Shown: in pieces, positions 39,001 to 46,493 of the stretch
How positions within the stretch are numbered: the first letter of the stretch is position 1
Layout of the letters: every line of letters starts with the position of its first letter
NCBI RefSeq assembly: GCF_004015185.1
Contig: NZ_CP025746.1
Span: 744,001 to 808,000, forward strand
Direction of reading: 5' to 3'
DNA: 64,000 nucleotides
Source: Clostridium manihotivorum
Lineage (GTDB): Bacteria > Bacillota > Clostridia > Clostridiales > Clostridiaceae
Notes under the pieces: generated by a model
The model's database searches: none
What the model was told of the DNA's origin: nothing
What the model saw: the letters and a program-made list of their open reading frames with translations, nothing else
Made by a program: the position numbers and the translations under genes

Positions 39001-39975
39001 TTATTTATTTCTCACATAATCAGCATATAGGAACATATCACATTCCTCATTTCTTCTATTAACTAAACCTTGCATAACTTGTCCATTGGCGTGAGTCCAA
39101 GCTAAAAAGTTAGCCCTAAGACTTTCATCTCTAACCCCTTGACATACTCTAGTGTATAGATTAGATTGTTGTAATAAGGCACCTACTCCACAGTTGTAAG
39201 CAAAACTACATAAAGCGTCAAATTCATTTTGCTTAAGAGCTACGTTCTTAGAAGCAAGGCTAGATTTAATTTGACTTGCAACAGAATTAAGTTCGTCCAT
39301 AAGCCATTGAGTAGCCTGAGCCTCTGTGCAATGTCCAAGAGCAACTAAATCCTTTCTAGTTGTACCATAACCTATTGTCATAACTCCTGTGCCGTCATTG
39401 TAAGCATGATCAGAAAATGCTTCATAGGCTTTAATAAAGTTTACTAAGCTTGAAGAAACTGTACCATTTGTTGGTCCAGTAGAACCACCAGTAGAACCAC
39501 CAGTAGAACCACCAGGAATACCACCTCTATATTTTACATAACCACTCTTAGTATTAGCTCCCTTATCGGTATTGTATACAACATGAATCATATTATTTGC
39601 TTCATATATAGGTGTGGCAGTTTCGTATGGACTTAAAGAACCTAAATGAGCTCCATTTTCATCAAGCACTTCTTCATTGGTGGAACCATTATGCCATTGA
39701 CCTTGGTTAGTGTATTTTATTATTGATGTAACATTGGTAACGTAACCCTGTCTCACTGAACTTCCAGCAGGATATTGAACCAAAACTAATTGCTTTGTAT
39801 ACCCAACATCTAGTACTGTTATTTTGTCTCCATTGCTTACCATTCTGCCTGATATTTGGTTACCGTTTGCATCTCTTATATATAGGTCATCACCTACTAC
39901 TTGAGCGTTGTTTGGATAAGTGAAACCTCCTGAAACTAAGTCTCCTGGATTTACATTTGGATAATTATTTGCCAT
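39001..39975 (-). CDS. Endolysin: SH3b-like wall-binding region plus GH24 lysozyme
   Basis: 324 residues. The N-terminal part (about 20-150) has two SH3b-like units (GRMVSNGDKITVLDVG and GSLSPYETATPIYE), then a Gly/Ser/Thr linker with GGST repeats (about 152-170), then a GH24 phage-type lysozyme. The catalytic set Glu185, Asp194, Thr200 has exactly the spacing of T4 lysozyme (Glu11, Asp20, Thr26). There is no signal peptide, so it needs a holin. A TTTACA/CTTTTT promoter lies at 40043-40070. The domain order (wall-binding first) is less usual for clostridial endolysins. It cleaves the glycan backbone of peptidoglycan. Confidence 0.92.
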   Translation of the reverse strand: MANNYPNVNPGDLVSGGFTYPNNAQVVGDDLYIRDANGNQISGRMVSNGDKITVLDVGYTKQLVLVQYPAGSSVRQGYVTNVTSIIKYTNQGQWHNGSTNEEVLDENGAHLGSLSPYETATPIYEANNMIHVVYNTDKGANTKSGYVKYRGGIPGGSTGGSTGGSTGPTNGTVSSSLVNFIKAYEAFSDHAYNDGTGVMTIGYGTTRKDLVALGHCTEAQATQWLMDELNSVASQIKSSLASKNVALKQNEFDALCSFAYNCGVGALLQQSNLYTRVCQGVRDESLRANFLAWTHANGQVMQGLVNRRNEECDMFLYADYVRNK

Positions 39976-40042
39976 TTTAATTCCTCCATTATTAATTTTT
40001 TTATTTTTATAAAATCAAGCTTGAATTTTATTTACATAGATT

Positions 40043-40070
40043 AAAAAGATTTTAATATCTAATTTGTAAA
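40043..40070 (-). promoter_or_regulatory. TTTACA/CTTTTT promoter of the endolysin gene
   Basis: On the minus strand TTTACA (40070-40065), 16 bases, CTTTTT (40048-40043), about 68 bases before the start codon. Same -35 as the holin and sigma promoters, with a spacer two bases shorter. Confidence 0.55.
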
Positions 40071-40075
40071 GGCAT

Positions 40076-40600
40076 CTATAAAATAATTTTTGAAAGTGAT
40101 TTTCTTAGTTTATTTATAGATCTATTTTTTGTTTGATTCACTGCTTGTCTAGAAATGTGAATAGTATTTGCTATATCATTATCTGATAACTCATTTATAT
40201 ATTTTGAAACAATTACAAATTGCTCCCTTTTGGTTAAGTCGTTCAATAAATCATAAAGCTCTATAGTATAACCTTCATTCATAGAAGAAATTGTATTAAA
40301 GTCAAAATCATATGAACAAGAAAATAATTTGTTTTTCTCTTTTGACAAACTCCAGTACTTGTAAATTATTGCTTTCTTTATATAACCAACTATATACTTA
40401 TCTTCTTTAAAAGTTTCTTTATGAATTGGAATTTTATAAAGAACTTTAATGACTTCTAGTATGATCTCCTGTTTAGCATCATCAGAACCAATTATTTTCG
40501 AATATTTATTAATTATTGGTTCAAATTTTTCAATAATATAAAGAATATCTTTTTTACTACCAGCTTTACATTTCACTAATTTACTGTATAATTCATCCAT
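40076..40600 (-). CDS. UviA/TcdR/BotR-like alternative sigma factor
   Basis: 174 residues. Region 2-like helices (about 25-75) and a clear region 4 (about 115-170) with the helix-turn-helix DNDIANTIHISRQAVNQTKN and a basic tail NRSINKLRKSL. Size, composition and helix pattern fit the group of clostridial sigma factors that drive toxin and bacteriocin genes (TcdR, BotR, TetR, UviA). The combination with a UviB-type holin matches the uviAB pair of C. perfringens plasmid pIP404. Its own promoter has the TTTACA/CTTTAT form, so it may activate itself. The exact subgroup is inferred from pattern and context. Confidence 0.75.
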   Translation of the reverse strand: MDELYSKLVKCKAGSKKDILYIIEKFEPIINKYSKIIGSDDAKQEIILEVIKVLYKIPIHKETFKEDKYIVGYIKKAIIYKYWSLSKEKNKLFSCSYDFDFNTISSMNEGYTIELYDLLNDLTKREQFVIVSKYINELSDNDIANTIHISRQAVNQTKNRSINKLRKSLSKIIL

Positions 40601-40633
40601 ATTATATATTAACCTCCATAAATGTATATATAT

Positions 40634-40663
40634 ATAAAGAGATGCTTTGTTACAAAATGTAAA
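40634..40663 (-). promoter_or_regulatory. TTTACA/CTTTAT promoter of the sigma factor gene
   Basis: On the minus strand TTTACA (40663-40658), 18 bases, CTTTAT (40639-40634). It shares TTTACATTTT, the 18-base spacer and CTTTATATA with the holin promoter at 35757. A second TTTACA lies 14 bases further upstream (40677-40672). Confidence 0.65.
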
Positions 40664-40756
40664 TGTATCTTTGTAAAATATTAATTTATATAGATAAGAT
40701 TGTTATTTATTGTTATATCAGCAATAAATGTTGATATGAAATTAATAATTGACAAA

Positions 40757-40796
40757 AAAATAAGACATTCAGCTAATTACTGAATGTCTTATTTTG
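40757..40796. terminator. Long hairpin terminator
   Basis: AAATAAGACATTCAG pairs perfectly with CTGAATGTCTTATTT (15 bp) around CTAATTA, with A/T tracts on both sides. It lies upstream of the minus-strand sigma gene and no plus-strand gene precedes it; it may insulate the module. Confidence 0.8.
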
Positions 40797-41206
40797 TAAC
40801 TATTTAAATCATATTACAAATATACTAAGTACTGTAATAAGGTATTATTAAGTAAAATATAAGAAAATTGTAAGAAAAATATAAGAATTTATTATAATCA
40901 TATACTGTGGGTCATTATTGTTGATATTAATTTACTGATGAAGTATAGATAAGTTAGGAATATAGGGAAATAAGAGTTATATTTATGTAAAGAAGTTTAA
41001 CATTGGGACTTGATGTGAATTGACTGATATTGATAATTTAATAAATCATAGAATATATCCTTCAGCTTTAAAGTATATAATTAAAAAGATTTCAATGGGA
41101 CAAAAAACAACTGTCTATTTGGGAGATACAAATTAATTGCTATTGTAAAGCTTTTATTCTATAATTTAGTACATATTCCAAAACTAAAAGATAAGGAGTT
41201 GAGTTT
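40797..41206. other. Gene-free spacer with a promoter
   Basis: No gene supported. TTGCTA (41137-41142), 17 bases, TATAAT (41160-41165) is a likely promoter for the small membrane protein at 41207. Confidence 0.5.
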
Positions 41207-41515
41207 GTGGAAAATACTATTTTTAGCGGTTTTCTAGTTGTGTTTGGAGCTATGTTATTATATACAGGGCTTAAGGCTTCCGATGAAAAAATTAAAAATC
41301 TATCTAATTTTAAAAGATATAAGAAGGTTTCAGACGAACTTATTAAATTTTTGAGGATTCAAAATATAGTAATTGGTGTAGCTTTATTTATTACAGGAGT
41401 TATAAACTTTTATTCCACTTTATCAACCACAATATTAGCAATTATAATACTATCTATATACATAGTTACAGTAGCCTTAGCATTTGTTGCTAAAGGTAGA
41501 TACTTGAAGAAATAA
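41207..41515 (+). CDS. Small membrane protein, three predicted helices
   Basis: 102 residues with hydrophobic segments at about 4-22, 53-68 and 73-94 and a charged loop between the first two (about 24-50). The start is GTG, preceded by AAGGAG. The pattern resembles small DUF3784-like membrane proteins of Firmicutes, but no motif fixes a family or function. A promoter lies at 41137-41165 and a terminator follows. Confidence 0.7.
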   Translation: MENTIFSGFLVVFGAMLLYTGLKASDEKIKNLSNFKRYKKVSDELIKFLRIQNIVIGVALFITGVINFYSTLSTTILAIIILSIYIVTVALAFVAKGRYLKK

Positions 41516-41585
41516 TTATGTTGTATGATATTTATTTTAATAATGCTATTCTAAAAATAGGTAATTCTTAGTATATTGTTAAATA

Positions 41586-41616
41586 AATAATCCCTAAAAT
41601 AGGGGTTATTTTTAAT
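41586..41616 (+). terminator. Probable terminator
   Basis: AATAATCCC pairs imperfectly with GGGGTTATT and is followed by T; ends the small membrane protein transcript. The remaining gap to 41826 has no visible gene. Confidence 0.65.
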
Positions 41617-41826
41617 ATTTTTATATTATTAGTTAGTTTGTAATTATCTTTAAGTGATTTAGCTGGGGATAATAGATTTACAGAGCTTTAATTTGAGAAG
41701 TAATGATTTTAAGATTGGGGTATTTTTATAAGACTAGTTAAATAACAGTTAACTGGTTATAATCTATATTATGGAACTTTATTTTAAGTTGTAAATAACG
41801 TAGTTATGATTAAAGGAGGTTTTGGG

Positions 41827-42636
41827 GTGAAGTGGTTAGATAAATTAGAAAGAAAATTTGGTAGATATGCTATTAAGAACTTGATGTTTTATATAGTGGT
41901 AGCTAACTTGATTGTATATTTAATGGAATATTTGTTTAGAACAAGTATGCTTACATACAAGCTTATGTTTATACCTAGTCTTATATTAAAGGGAGAAGTA
42001 TGGAGGGTTATAACTTTCATCTTTATCCCACCAAATTCATCACCTATTTTTATAATATTTGTATTATATTTTTATTATATGATAGGCTCAACTTTAGAAA
42101 GCGAATGGGGCGCATTTAGATTTAACTTCTATTACTTACTCGGAATAGTTGGGACTATAATTGCTGGGTTTATAACAGGTGGGGCTGTTACTGGTACTTA
42201 TTTAACCTTATCTTTGTTTTTAGCCTTTGCCTACACATATCCAGATTATCAGATATTATTATTCTTCGTGATACCAATTAAGATTAAATATTTGGCTTGG
42301 CTTGATGCGGCATTTTTAGCTATTTCTTTTATCCAAGGAGATATTGCTGATAAGCTTTCTATAGTTGCGGCATTAATAAATTTCTTTGTGTTCTTTGGAA
42401 AGGATATGCTATATAGAGGGAAAAATACAGGCTATGCCTATAATAATAAGAAAAATATTAAGAAAAAGACTAAAAATAAAAACATTAAGTTAGTTTGGAG
42501 ACATAAGTGTGAAGTTTGTGGTATAACAGATAACGATGATCCTAATATGGAGTTTAGATATTGCTCTGGCTGCCAAGGAAATCATGAATACTGTATAAAT
42601 CATTTAAGAAATCATGAGCATGTTAAGAATAGTTAA
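41827..42636 (+). CDS. Rhomboid-like membrane protein lacking the protease residues, with C-terminal zinc-binding tail
   Basis: 269 residues using GTG at 41827, placed correctly after AAAGGAGG; an upstream ATG overlaps that site. About six membrane helices occupy residues 15-195. Rhomboid landmarks are present (KGEVWRVITFIF like the WR motif, and GSTLESEWGAFRFNFYYLLG), but the catalytic GxSG and the late-helix His are absent, so it is probably a non-protease pseudo-rhomboid. The C-terminal tail is very basic (KNKKNIKKKTKNKN-like) and ends in a Cys/His cluster (CEVC, CSGC, CINHLRNHEHV) likely to bind zinc. Function unknown. Confidence 0.75.
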   Translation: MKWLDKLERKFGRYAIKNLMFYIVVANLIVYLMEYLFRTSMLTYKLMFIPSLILKGEVWRVITFIFIPPNSSPIFIIFVLYFYYMIGSTLESEWGAFRFNFYYLLGIVGTIIAGFITGGAVTGTYLTLSLFLAFAYTYPDYQILLFFVIPIKIKYLAWLDAAFLAISFIQGDIADKLSIVAALINFFVFFGKDMLYRGKNTGYAYNNKKNIKKKTKNKNIKLVWRHKCEVCGITDNDDPNMEFRYCSGCQGNHEYCINHLRNHEHVKNS

Positions 42637-42679
42637 AAAAACTGAGAGCGTCTTGTAGTTAAGACACTCTCAGTTTTTT
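42635..42679 (+). terminator. Rho-independent terminator
   Basis: AAAAACTGAGAG(C)GTCTT pairs with AAGAC(A)CTCTCAGTTTTT; ends the rhomboid-like gene. Confidence 0.9.
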
Positions 42680-42802
42680 GATGTCTAGGAAATTATAGGT
42701 ATAGATATCAAGGTTTTAAAATATCTATTTAGGGTGAACAGTAAAAAAATATTACTTGCCTGCCAGAATTTCTTCACATTCGTTCAGAAAAGGCATATGC
42801 AC

Positions 42803-42838
42803 AAATAAGTCGCTGAAGTTCACTTCAGCGACTTATTT
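42803..42838 (-). terminator. 17-bp perfect hairpin terminator
   Basis: AAATAAGTCGCTGAAGT and ACTTCAGCGACTTATTT are perfectly complementary with only TC between them. Follows the minus-strand glutaredoxin gene. A shorter version of the same core (GTCGC/GCGAC) occurs near 60980. Confidence 0.88.
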
Positions 42839-42839
42839 A

Positions 42840-43067
42840 TTATAGACTTAATGCTTGATCTATAGCAGGTTTATCAAATCCAACAATTACTGTACCGTTG
42901 ATATCTAGAACAGGAACTCCCATTTGTCTTGATTTATTAACCATTTCTTCTCTAGCACTTAAATCTTCTTGTACGTTTAATTCTTCGTAGTCTACTCCTT
43001 GTGATTTTAAGTAGCTTTTTGCCTTAACGCACCATGGGCATGAATTAGTTGTATATACTTTTACCAT
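42840..43067 (-). CDS. Glutaredoxin-like protein
   Basis: 75 residues, paralogue of the protein at 25650. Active site NSCPWCVKAKSYL (Cys10, Cys13), cis-proline in MGVPVLDI and C-terminal VIVGFDKPAID. It probably acts as a small thiol-disulfide carrier, perhaps reduced by the thioredoxin reductase at 24707. Its promoter is overlapped by a TACC...GGTA palindrome similar to the one in front of trxB, so the two loci may share a regulator. AAGGAG precedes the ATG. Confidence 0.92.
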   Translation of the reverse strand: MVKVYTTNSCPWCVKAKSYLKSQGVDYEELNVQEDLSAREEMVNKSRQMGVPVLDINGTVIVGFDKPAIDQALSL

Positions 43068-43109
43068 AATATTTCACTCCTTATTAACAAATAATTATTA
43101 TCTAAATAC

Positions 43110-43138
43110 ATTATACCTCATGAGGGTATATTCTTCAA
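43110..43138 (-). promoter_or_regulatory. Promoter with embedded CsoR/CstR-like palindrome
   Basis: On the minus strand TTGAAG (43138-43133), 17 bases, TATAAT (43115-43110). The palindrome TACCCTCATGAGGTA (43128-43114) fills the spacer and touches the -10, a position suited to repression. Confidence 0.6.
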
Positions 43139-43170
43139 TATAAAAATAATATAATCCATATAATATATGA

Positions 43171-43229
43171 ATCAATTCATTTTATGCTTACATTTAATGT
43201 AATTCGTTAATATATCAAAATGAATTGAT
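43171..43229. repeat. Nested inverted repeats
   Basis: ATCAATTCATTTT (43171-43183) and AAAATGAATTGAT (43217-43229) are perfectly complementary. Between them lies a second palindrome TTACATTTAATGTAA (43188-43202). No T tract follows, so it is not a normal terminator; operator or cruciform-forming site is possible. Confidence 0.7.
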
Positions 43230-43366
43230 GATATTAGGGTTTGAATCTAGAGAAATAATATACTCATTTCAAATAATTAATCGATAAATTTTTTTTCACA
43301 ACAATATGTAGTCGTAGTATAATTATTTTTGGTTTAGTAATAGCACAATTGATAAAGGAGGAAAAC

Positions 43367-44641
43367 ATGAGTTTATTAAAAGAGCTAAAGAAAGTAAAAA
43401 GAAGGATAACCTATGAGAAAAGATTATATAATAGAAATTCTTTATTGTACCTTCTGGCTATAATATTTTTTTATATCTGCAATGGAGCCTTTAGTATGCT
43501 TCAAGGAATTTATCTTAAGGAAGCAGGAATGAGTGAAGGGTTCTTAGGAGTAATATTAAGCGTAAAGACTATTACAATAGCCTTGGGAGCTATTCCTTGC
43601 GCAATTATAGTTTCGAAGATTGGGAAGAAAAAAGGCTTATTAATTGCTATGTTTATAATACCAATTACTATTATATTGCAGGGAATAACAAGTAATAATT
43701 GGACGGTACTGTTTCTTTCAGCAATACAAGGCTTAGTAAATGCTTTCATAGTAGTATCTGAAGGACCATTTTTAATGGAGAACAGCAATGAGAGGACAAG
43801 ACTTCAGCTATTTAGCTATGTATTTTCAACAAATGTATTTTCTACTATGGTAGGGTACTTTGCATTTGGATCAGTCTCAAGGACCCTGGAAGGTGTAACT
43901 GGTGGAGTTAACTCGTTAAGGTATTCAATTATAGCTTCTGGGGTTATTGGAATTTTTTCAGCTATATTTATACTTAAGATAAAATCTGTAAAAGAAGTAA
44001 ATACAAAAGAAAATACAAAGGATTTTATTAAGCACATAATTAGGTTATCATTAGATAAATATCCTTTAAGATTATTGATTTATAACTCCATAATAGGTTT
44101 TGGGGCAGGTCTTGTAGTGCCTTATTTTAATGTGTATCTTAAATATAAGGTTAATGCATCAACAGCTCAGATAGGTTTAATTATGGCGTTAGCTCAATTT
44201 GCAATGGGTTTTGGTGGGTTATTGACTCCAGTTATGTCGAAGAAATTTGGCAGAGTAAAAACGATAAACTTATGCCAGATAGTTTCAATCCCATTTTTGT
44301 TGTTAATAGCATTGCCGCCTAACTTGTATATAGTAGCAATGGCACTATTTATGAGAAATGGGCTTATGAATATGTCTGGACCAGTGGTTGGAACAATAAC
44401 CATGGAACTTATTGAAGGCGAAGAAAGATCAATGTTTGCAAGCGTAAATAATATTTTCAGTAATGTTAGCAGAGCAATTAGTACTGCGCTTGGAGGAATT
44501 ATAATGTATAGTTTGCCTCATGGCTACGAGATTCCTTATATAATAACTGCTATAATGTATATAATTGCAACAGTTGTATTTCATAAATCATTTTCATTTT
44601 TAGATTATGGAGTAAAAGTGAAGAAGAAAATAATAGTATAG
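43367..44641 (+). CDS. Major facilitator superfamily transporter
   Basis: 424 residues with 12 predicted helices. The ATG at 43367 follows AAAGGAGG; a TTG upstream overlaps it. Motif-A-like loops are VSKIGKKKGLL (between helices 2 and 3) and MSKKFGRVKTIN (between 8 and 9). Substrate cannot be predicted; the next operon concerns amino sugars, but separate regulation signals make a link uncertain. Confidence 0.88.
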   Translation: MSLLKELKKVKRRITYEKRLYNRNSLLYLLAIIFFYICNGAFSMLQGIYLKEAGMSEGFLGVILSVKTITIALGAIPCAIIVSKIGKKKGLLIAMFIIPITIILQGITSNNWTVLFLSAIQGLVNAFIVVSEGPFLMENSNERTRLQLFSYVFSTNVFSTMVGYFAFGSVSRTLEGVTGGVNSLRYSIIASGVIGIFSAIFILKIKSVKEVNTKENTKDFIKHIIRLSLDKYPLRLLIYNSIIGFGAGLVVPYFNVYLKYKVNASTAQIGLIMALAQFAMGFGGLLTPVMSKKFGRVKTINLCQIVSIPFLLLIALPPNLYIVAMALFMRNGLMNMSGPVVGTITMELIEGEERSMFASVNNIFSNVSRAISTALGGIIMYSLPHGYEIPYIITAIMYIIATVVFHKSFSFLDYGVKVKKKIIV

Positions 44642-44649
44642 TTGTATAG

Positions 44650-44661
44650 TGGTCTAGACAG
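44650..44661 (+). promoter_or_regulatory. NagR/YvoA-type operator
   Basis: TGGTCTAGACAG with the core palindrome GTCTAGAC (44652-44659) matches the dre-type site of HutC/GntR regulators of the NagR group. It lies 12 bases before a TATAAT (44673-44678) and 42 bases before the regulator gene. Confidence 0.7.
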
Positions 44662-44702
44662 GTTGAAAAAATTATAATATAATTAAATTAGGAGGAACGG
44701 GA

Positions 44703-45425
44703 ATGATAGATAAGAATAGTCCTATACCAGTTTATTATCAACTTAAGGAAGATATTAAGAAGAAAATAGCCAATGGAGTATGGAAAGTTGGACAATGCAT
44801 AGATAGTGAAAGAGAACTTTCAGAGAGTTATGGTGTAAGTAGAATGACAATAAGGCAGGCTCTTGGAGAGCTTGTTCAAGAGGGAATACTGATAAGAGAA
44901 AAAGGAAAAGGAACCTTTGTTTGTGAGCCAAAAGTAAAGCAAAAAGATATGATGAGTTTTTCTAATATAATAAGTAAGCTTGGAGGCAATCTTAACACTG
45001 AGGTTCTAGGCTTTGAGATAATAGATACACCAGAAGATATGCAAGAAATATTTCCTTTTGAAAAATTATATAGAATAGACAGAATGAGAATAGTAGATGG
45101 AGAAAATATAGCAAATGAAATAGTTTATATACCTTGCGACTATTGTGGATATATAGATGAAGATTTGCTTAAAGGTTCTCTTTTCGAGATACTAGAGGGA
45201 TTTGGGTATACTATAGATTATTCTCAATCCTCGATAAAAGCAGTTGTTATGGACGATTATTATAAAAAACTTTTTAAAGTAGATAAAAACGTTCCTTTAC
45301 TTAATATATATTCAAAGACTATAACTAAAAATGGGAAGATACTTTTTGTAGAAGAATCTATCTACAGATCAGATAAGTTCTTATTAGAAGTTGATATCTC
45401 AACACGAGAGGGGAAGTTTAGATGA
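44703..45425 (+). CDS. nagR: GntR/HutC-family regulator, NagR-like
   Basis: 240 residues. N-terminal winged helix (about 5-75; ELSESYGVSRMTIRQALGELV) and a C-terminal UTRA effector domain (about 90-235). In B. subtilis NagR represses N-acetylglucosamine genes until glucosamine- or N-acetylglucosamine-6-phosphate binds. The following gene is nagB, overlapping by four bases (ATGA), and a TGGTCTAGACA-type operator lies upstream, so autoregulation is likely. AGGAGG precedes the ATG. Confidence 0.9.
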   Translation: MIDKNSPIPVYYQLKEDIKKKIANGVWKVGQCIDSERELSESYGVSRMTIRQALGELVQEGILIREKGKGTFVCEPKVKQKDMMSFSNIISKLGGNLNTEVLGFEIIDTPEDMQEIFPFEKLYRIDRMRIVDGENIANEIVYIPCDYCGYIDEDLLKGSLFEILEGFGYTIDYSQSSIKAVVMDDYYKKLFKVDKNVPLLNIYSKTITKNGKILFVEESIYRSDKFLLEVDISTREGKFR

Positions 45426-46189
45426 AATTAATTGTGACTAAAGACTATGAAGAAATGAGTAAAGTTGCAGCTAAAGAGATTAGTGATTTTATAAATAGCA
45501 AACCAGAAGCAGTTCTAGGTCTAGCTACCGGAGGTACTCCAAAAGGTTTATATGAAGAGCTTATAAAGTTAAATAAGCAGGAAATAGTTGATTTTTCTAA
45601 TGTTACAAGTATAAACTTAGATGAGTATATAGGACTAAGTGGTGAACATGAACAAAGCTATAGATACTTCATGGATCATAACTTCTTTAATTATATAAAT
45701 ATAGATAAAAGCAAAACTTTTGTTCCTAACGGATTAGCTGATAATATAGATTTAGAATGCATAGAATATGATAAGAAAATAGCTGAACTTGGTGGCATAG
45801 ATCTACAGTTACTTGGAATAGGTAGTAATGGGCATATTGGTTTTAATGAGCCTGCTGAATATCTATATATGGGAACACATCAAACAAATTTAGCAAAAGA
45901 CACAATTGAAGCTAACTCAAGATTTTTTAAATCAATAGATGAAGTACCAAGAAAAGCTATAACTATGGGTATTGGCGGAATAATGAAAGCTAAGAAGATA
46001 GTCCTTTTAGCTAGTGGTGAAAATAAAGCCGAAGTAGTCAAAGAACTTGTTAGTGGGAAAATAACTACAGAGGTTCCTGCTTCGATGCTTCAAATGCATA
46101 GAGATGTAGTTATCGTAATTGATGAAGCAGCAGCTAAATTTTTATCCTTACACTCAGGGGAGTACATTAAGAGTTCTTCAGGATTATAA
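45422..46189 (+). CDS. nagB: Glucosamine-6-phosphate deaminase
   Basis: 255 residues. Converts glucosamine-6-phosphate to fructose-6-phosphate and ammonia. Conserved segments: LGLATGGTPKGLYEEL (phosphate binding), SINLDEYIGL with the catalytic Asp, and GIGSNGHIGFNEPA with the catalytic His. Translation is coupled to the regulator gene. nagA (deacetylase) is not adjacent. Confidence 0.96.
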   Translation: MKLIVTKDYEEMSKVAAKEISDFINSKPEAVLGLATGGTPKGLYEELIKLNKQEIVDFSNVTSINLDEYIGLSGEHEQSYRYFMDHNFFNYINIDKSKTFVPNGLADNIDLECIEYDKKIAELGGIDLQLLGIGSNGHIGFNEPAEYLYMGTHQTNLAKDTIEANSRFFKSIDEVPRKAITMGIGGIMKAKKIVLLASGENKAEVVKELVSGKITTEVPASMLQMHRDVVIVIDEAAAKFLSLHSGEYIKSSSGL

Positions 46190-46216
46190 TTCTAAATAAA
46201 AATATAAATATAATAT

Positions 46217-46258
46217 AAAAAAGTCGATAATGCTAAAGCTGCAATATCGATTTTTTTA
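46217..46258 (+). terminator. Rho-independent terminator
   Basis: TCGATA pairs with TATCGA and is followed by seven T; ends nagR-nagB. The rest of the gap to radA (46259-46493) is AT-rich with no gene. Confidence 0.8.
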
Positions 46259-46493
46259 TTGTCCAAACTTAGTAATTTCAATGGCTTAGAATAAAAGTTT
46301 TATTTGGAACTATATACGTAAAAAATTAATTTTCATGACATACTTTAACATATATATCATAATATTATATAATGTTTAATATTGATAAAAACTTAATTTT
46401 AAATCTATGTTAATATAAATAAGGATTATATTTTTACTAACAATGAAAGAATATTAATATATAGTGTAAATGATGAAATAGTAGGTGAATATA

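Noticed and set aside
35757..40663. Complete prophage
   Set aside because: Only holin, endolysin, a beta-helix protein and a sigma gene are seen; no integrase, terminase, portal, capsid or tail genes and no attachment sites.
41827..42636. Active rhomboid protease
   Set aside because: The GxSG serine motif and the catalytic histidine are not present.
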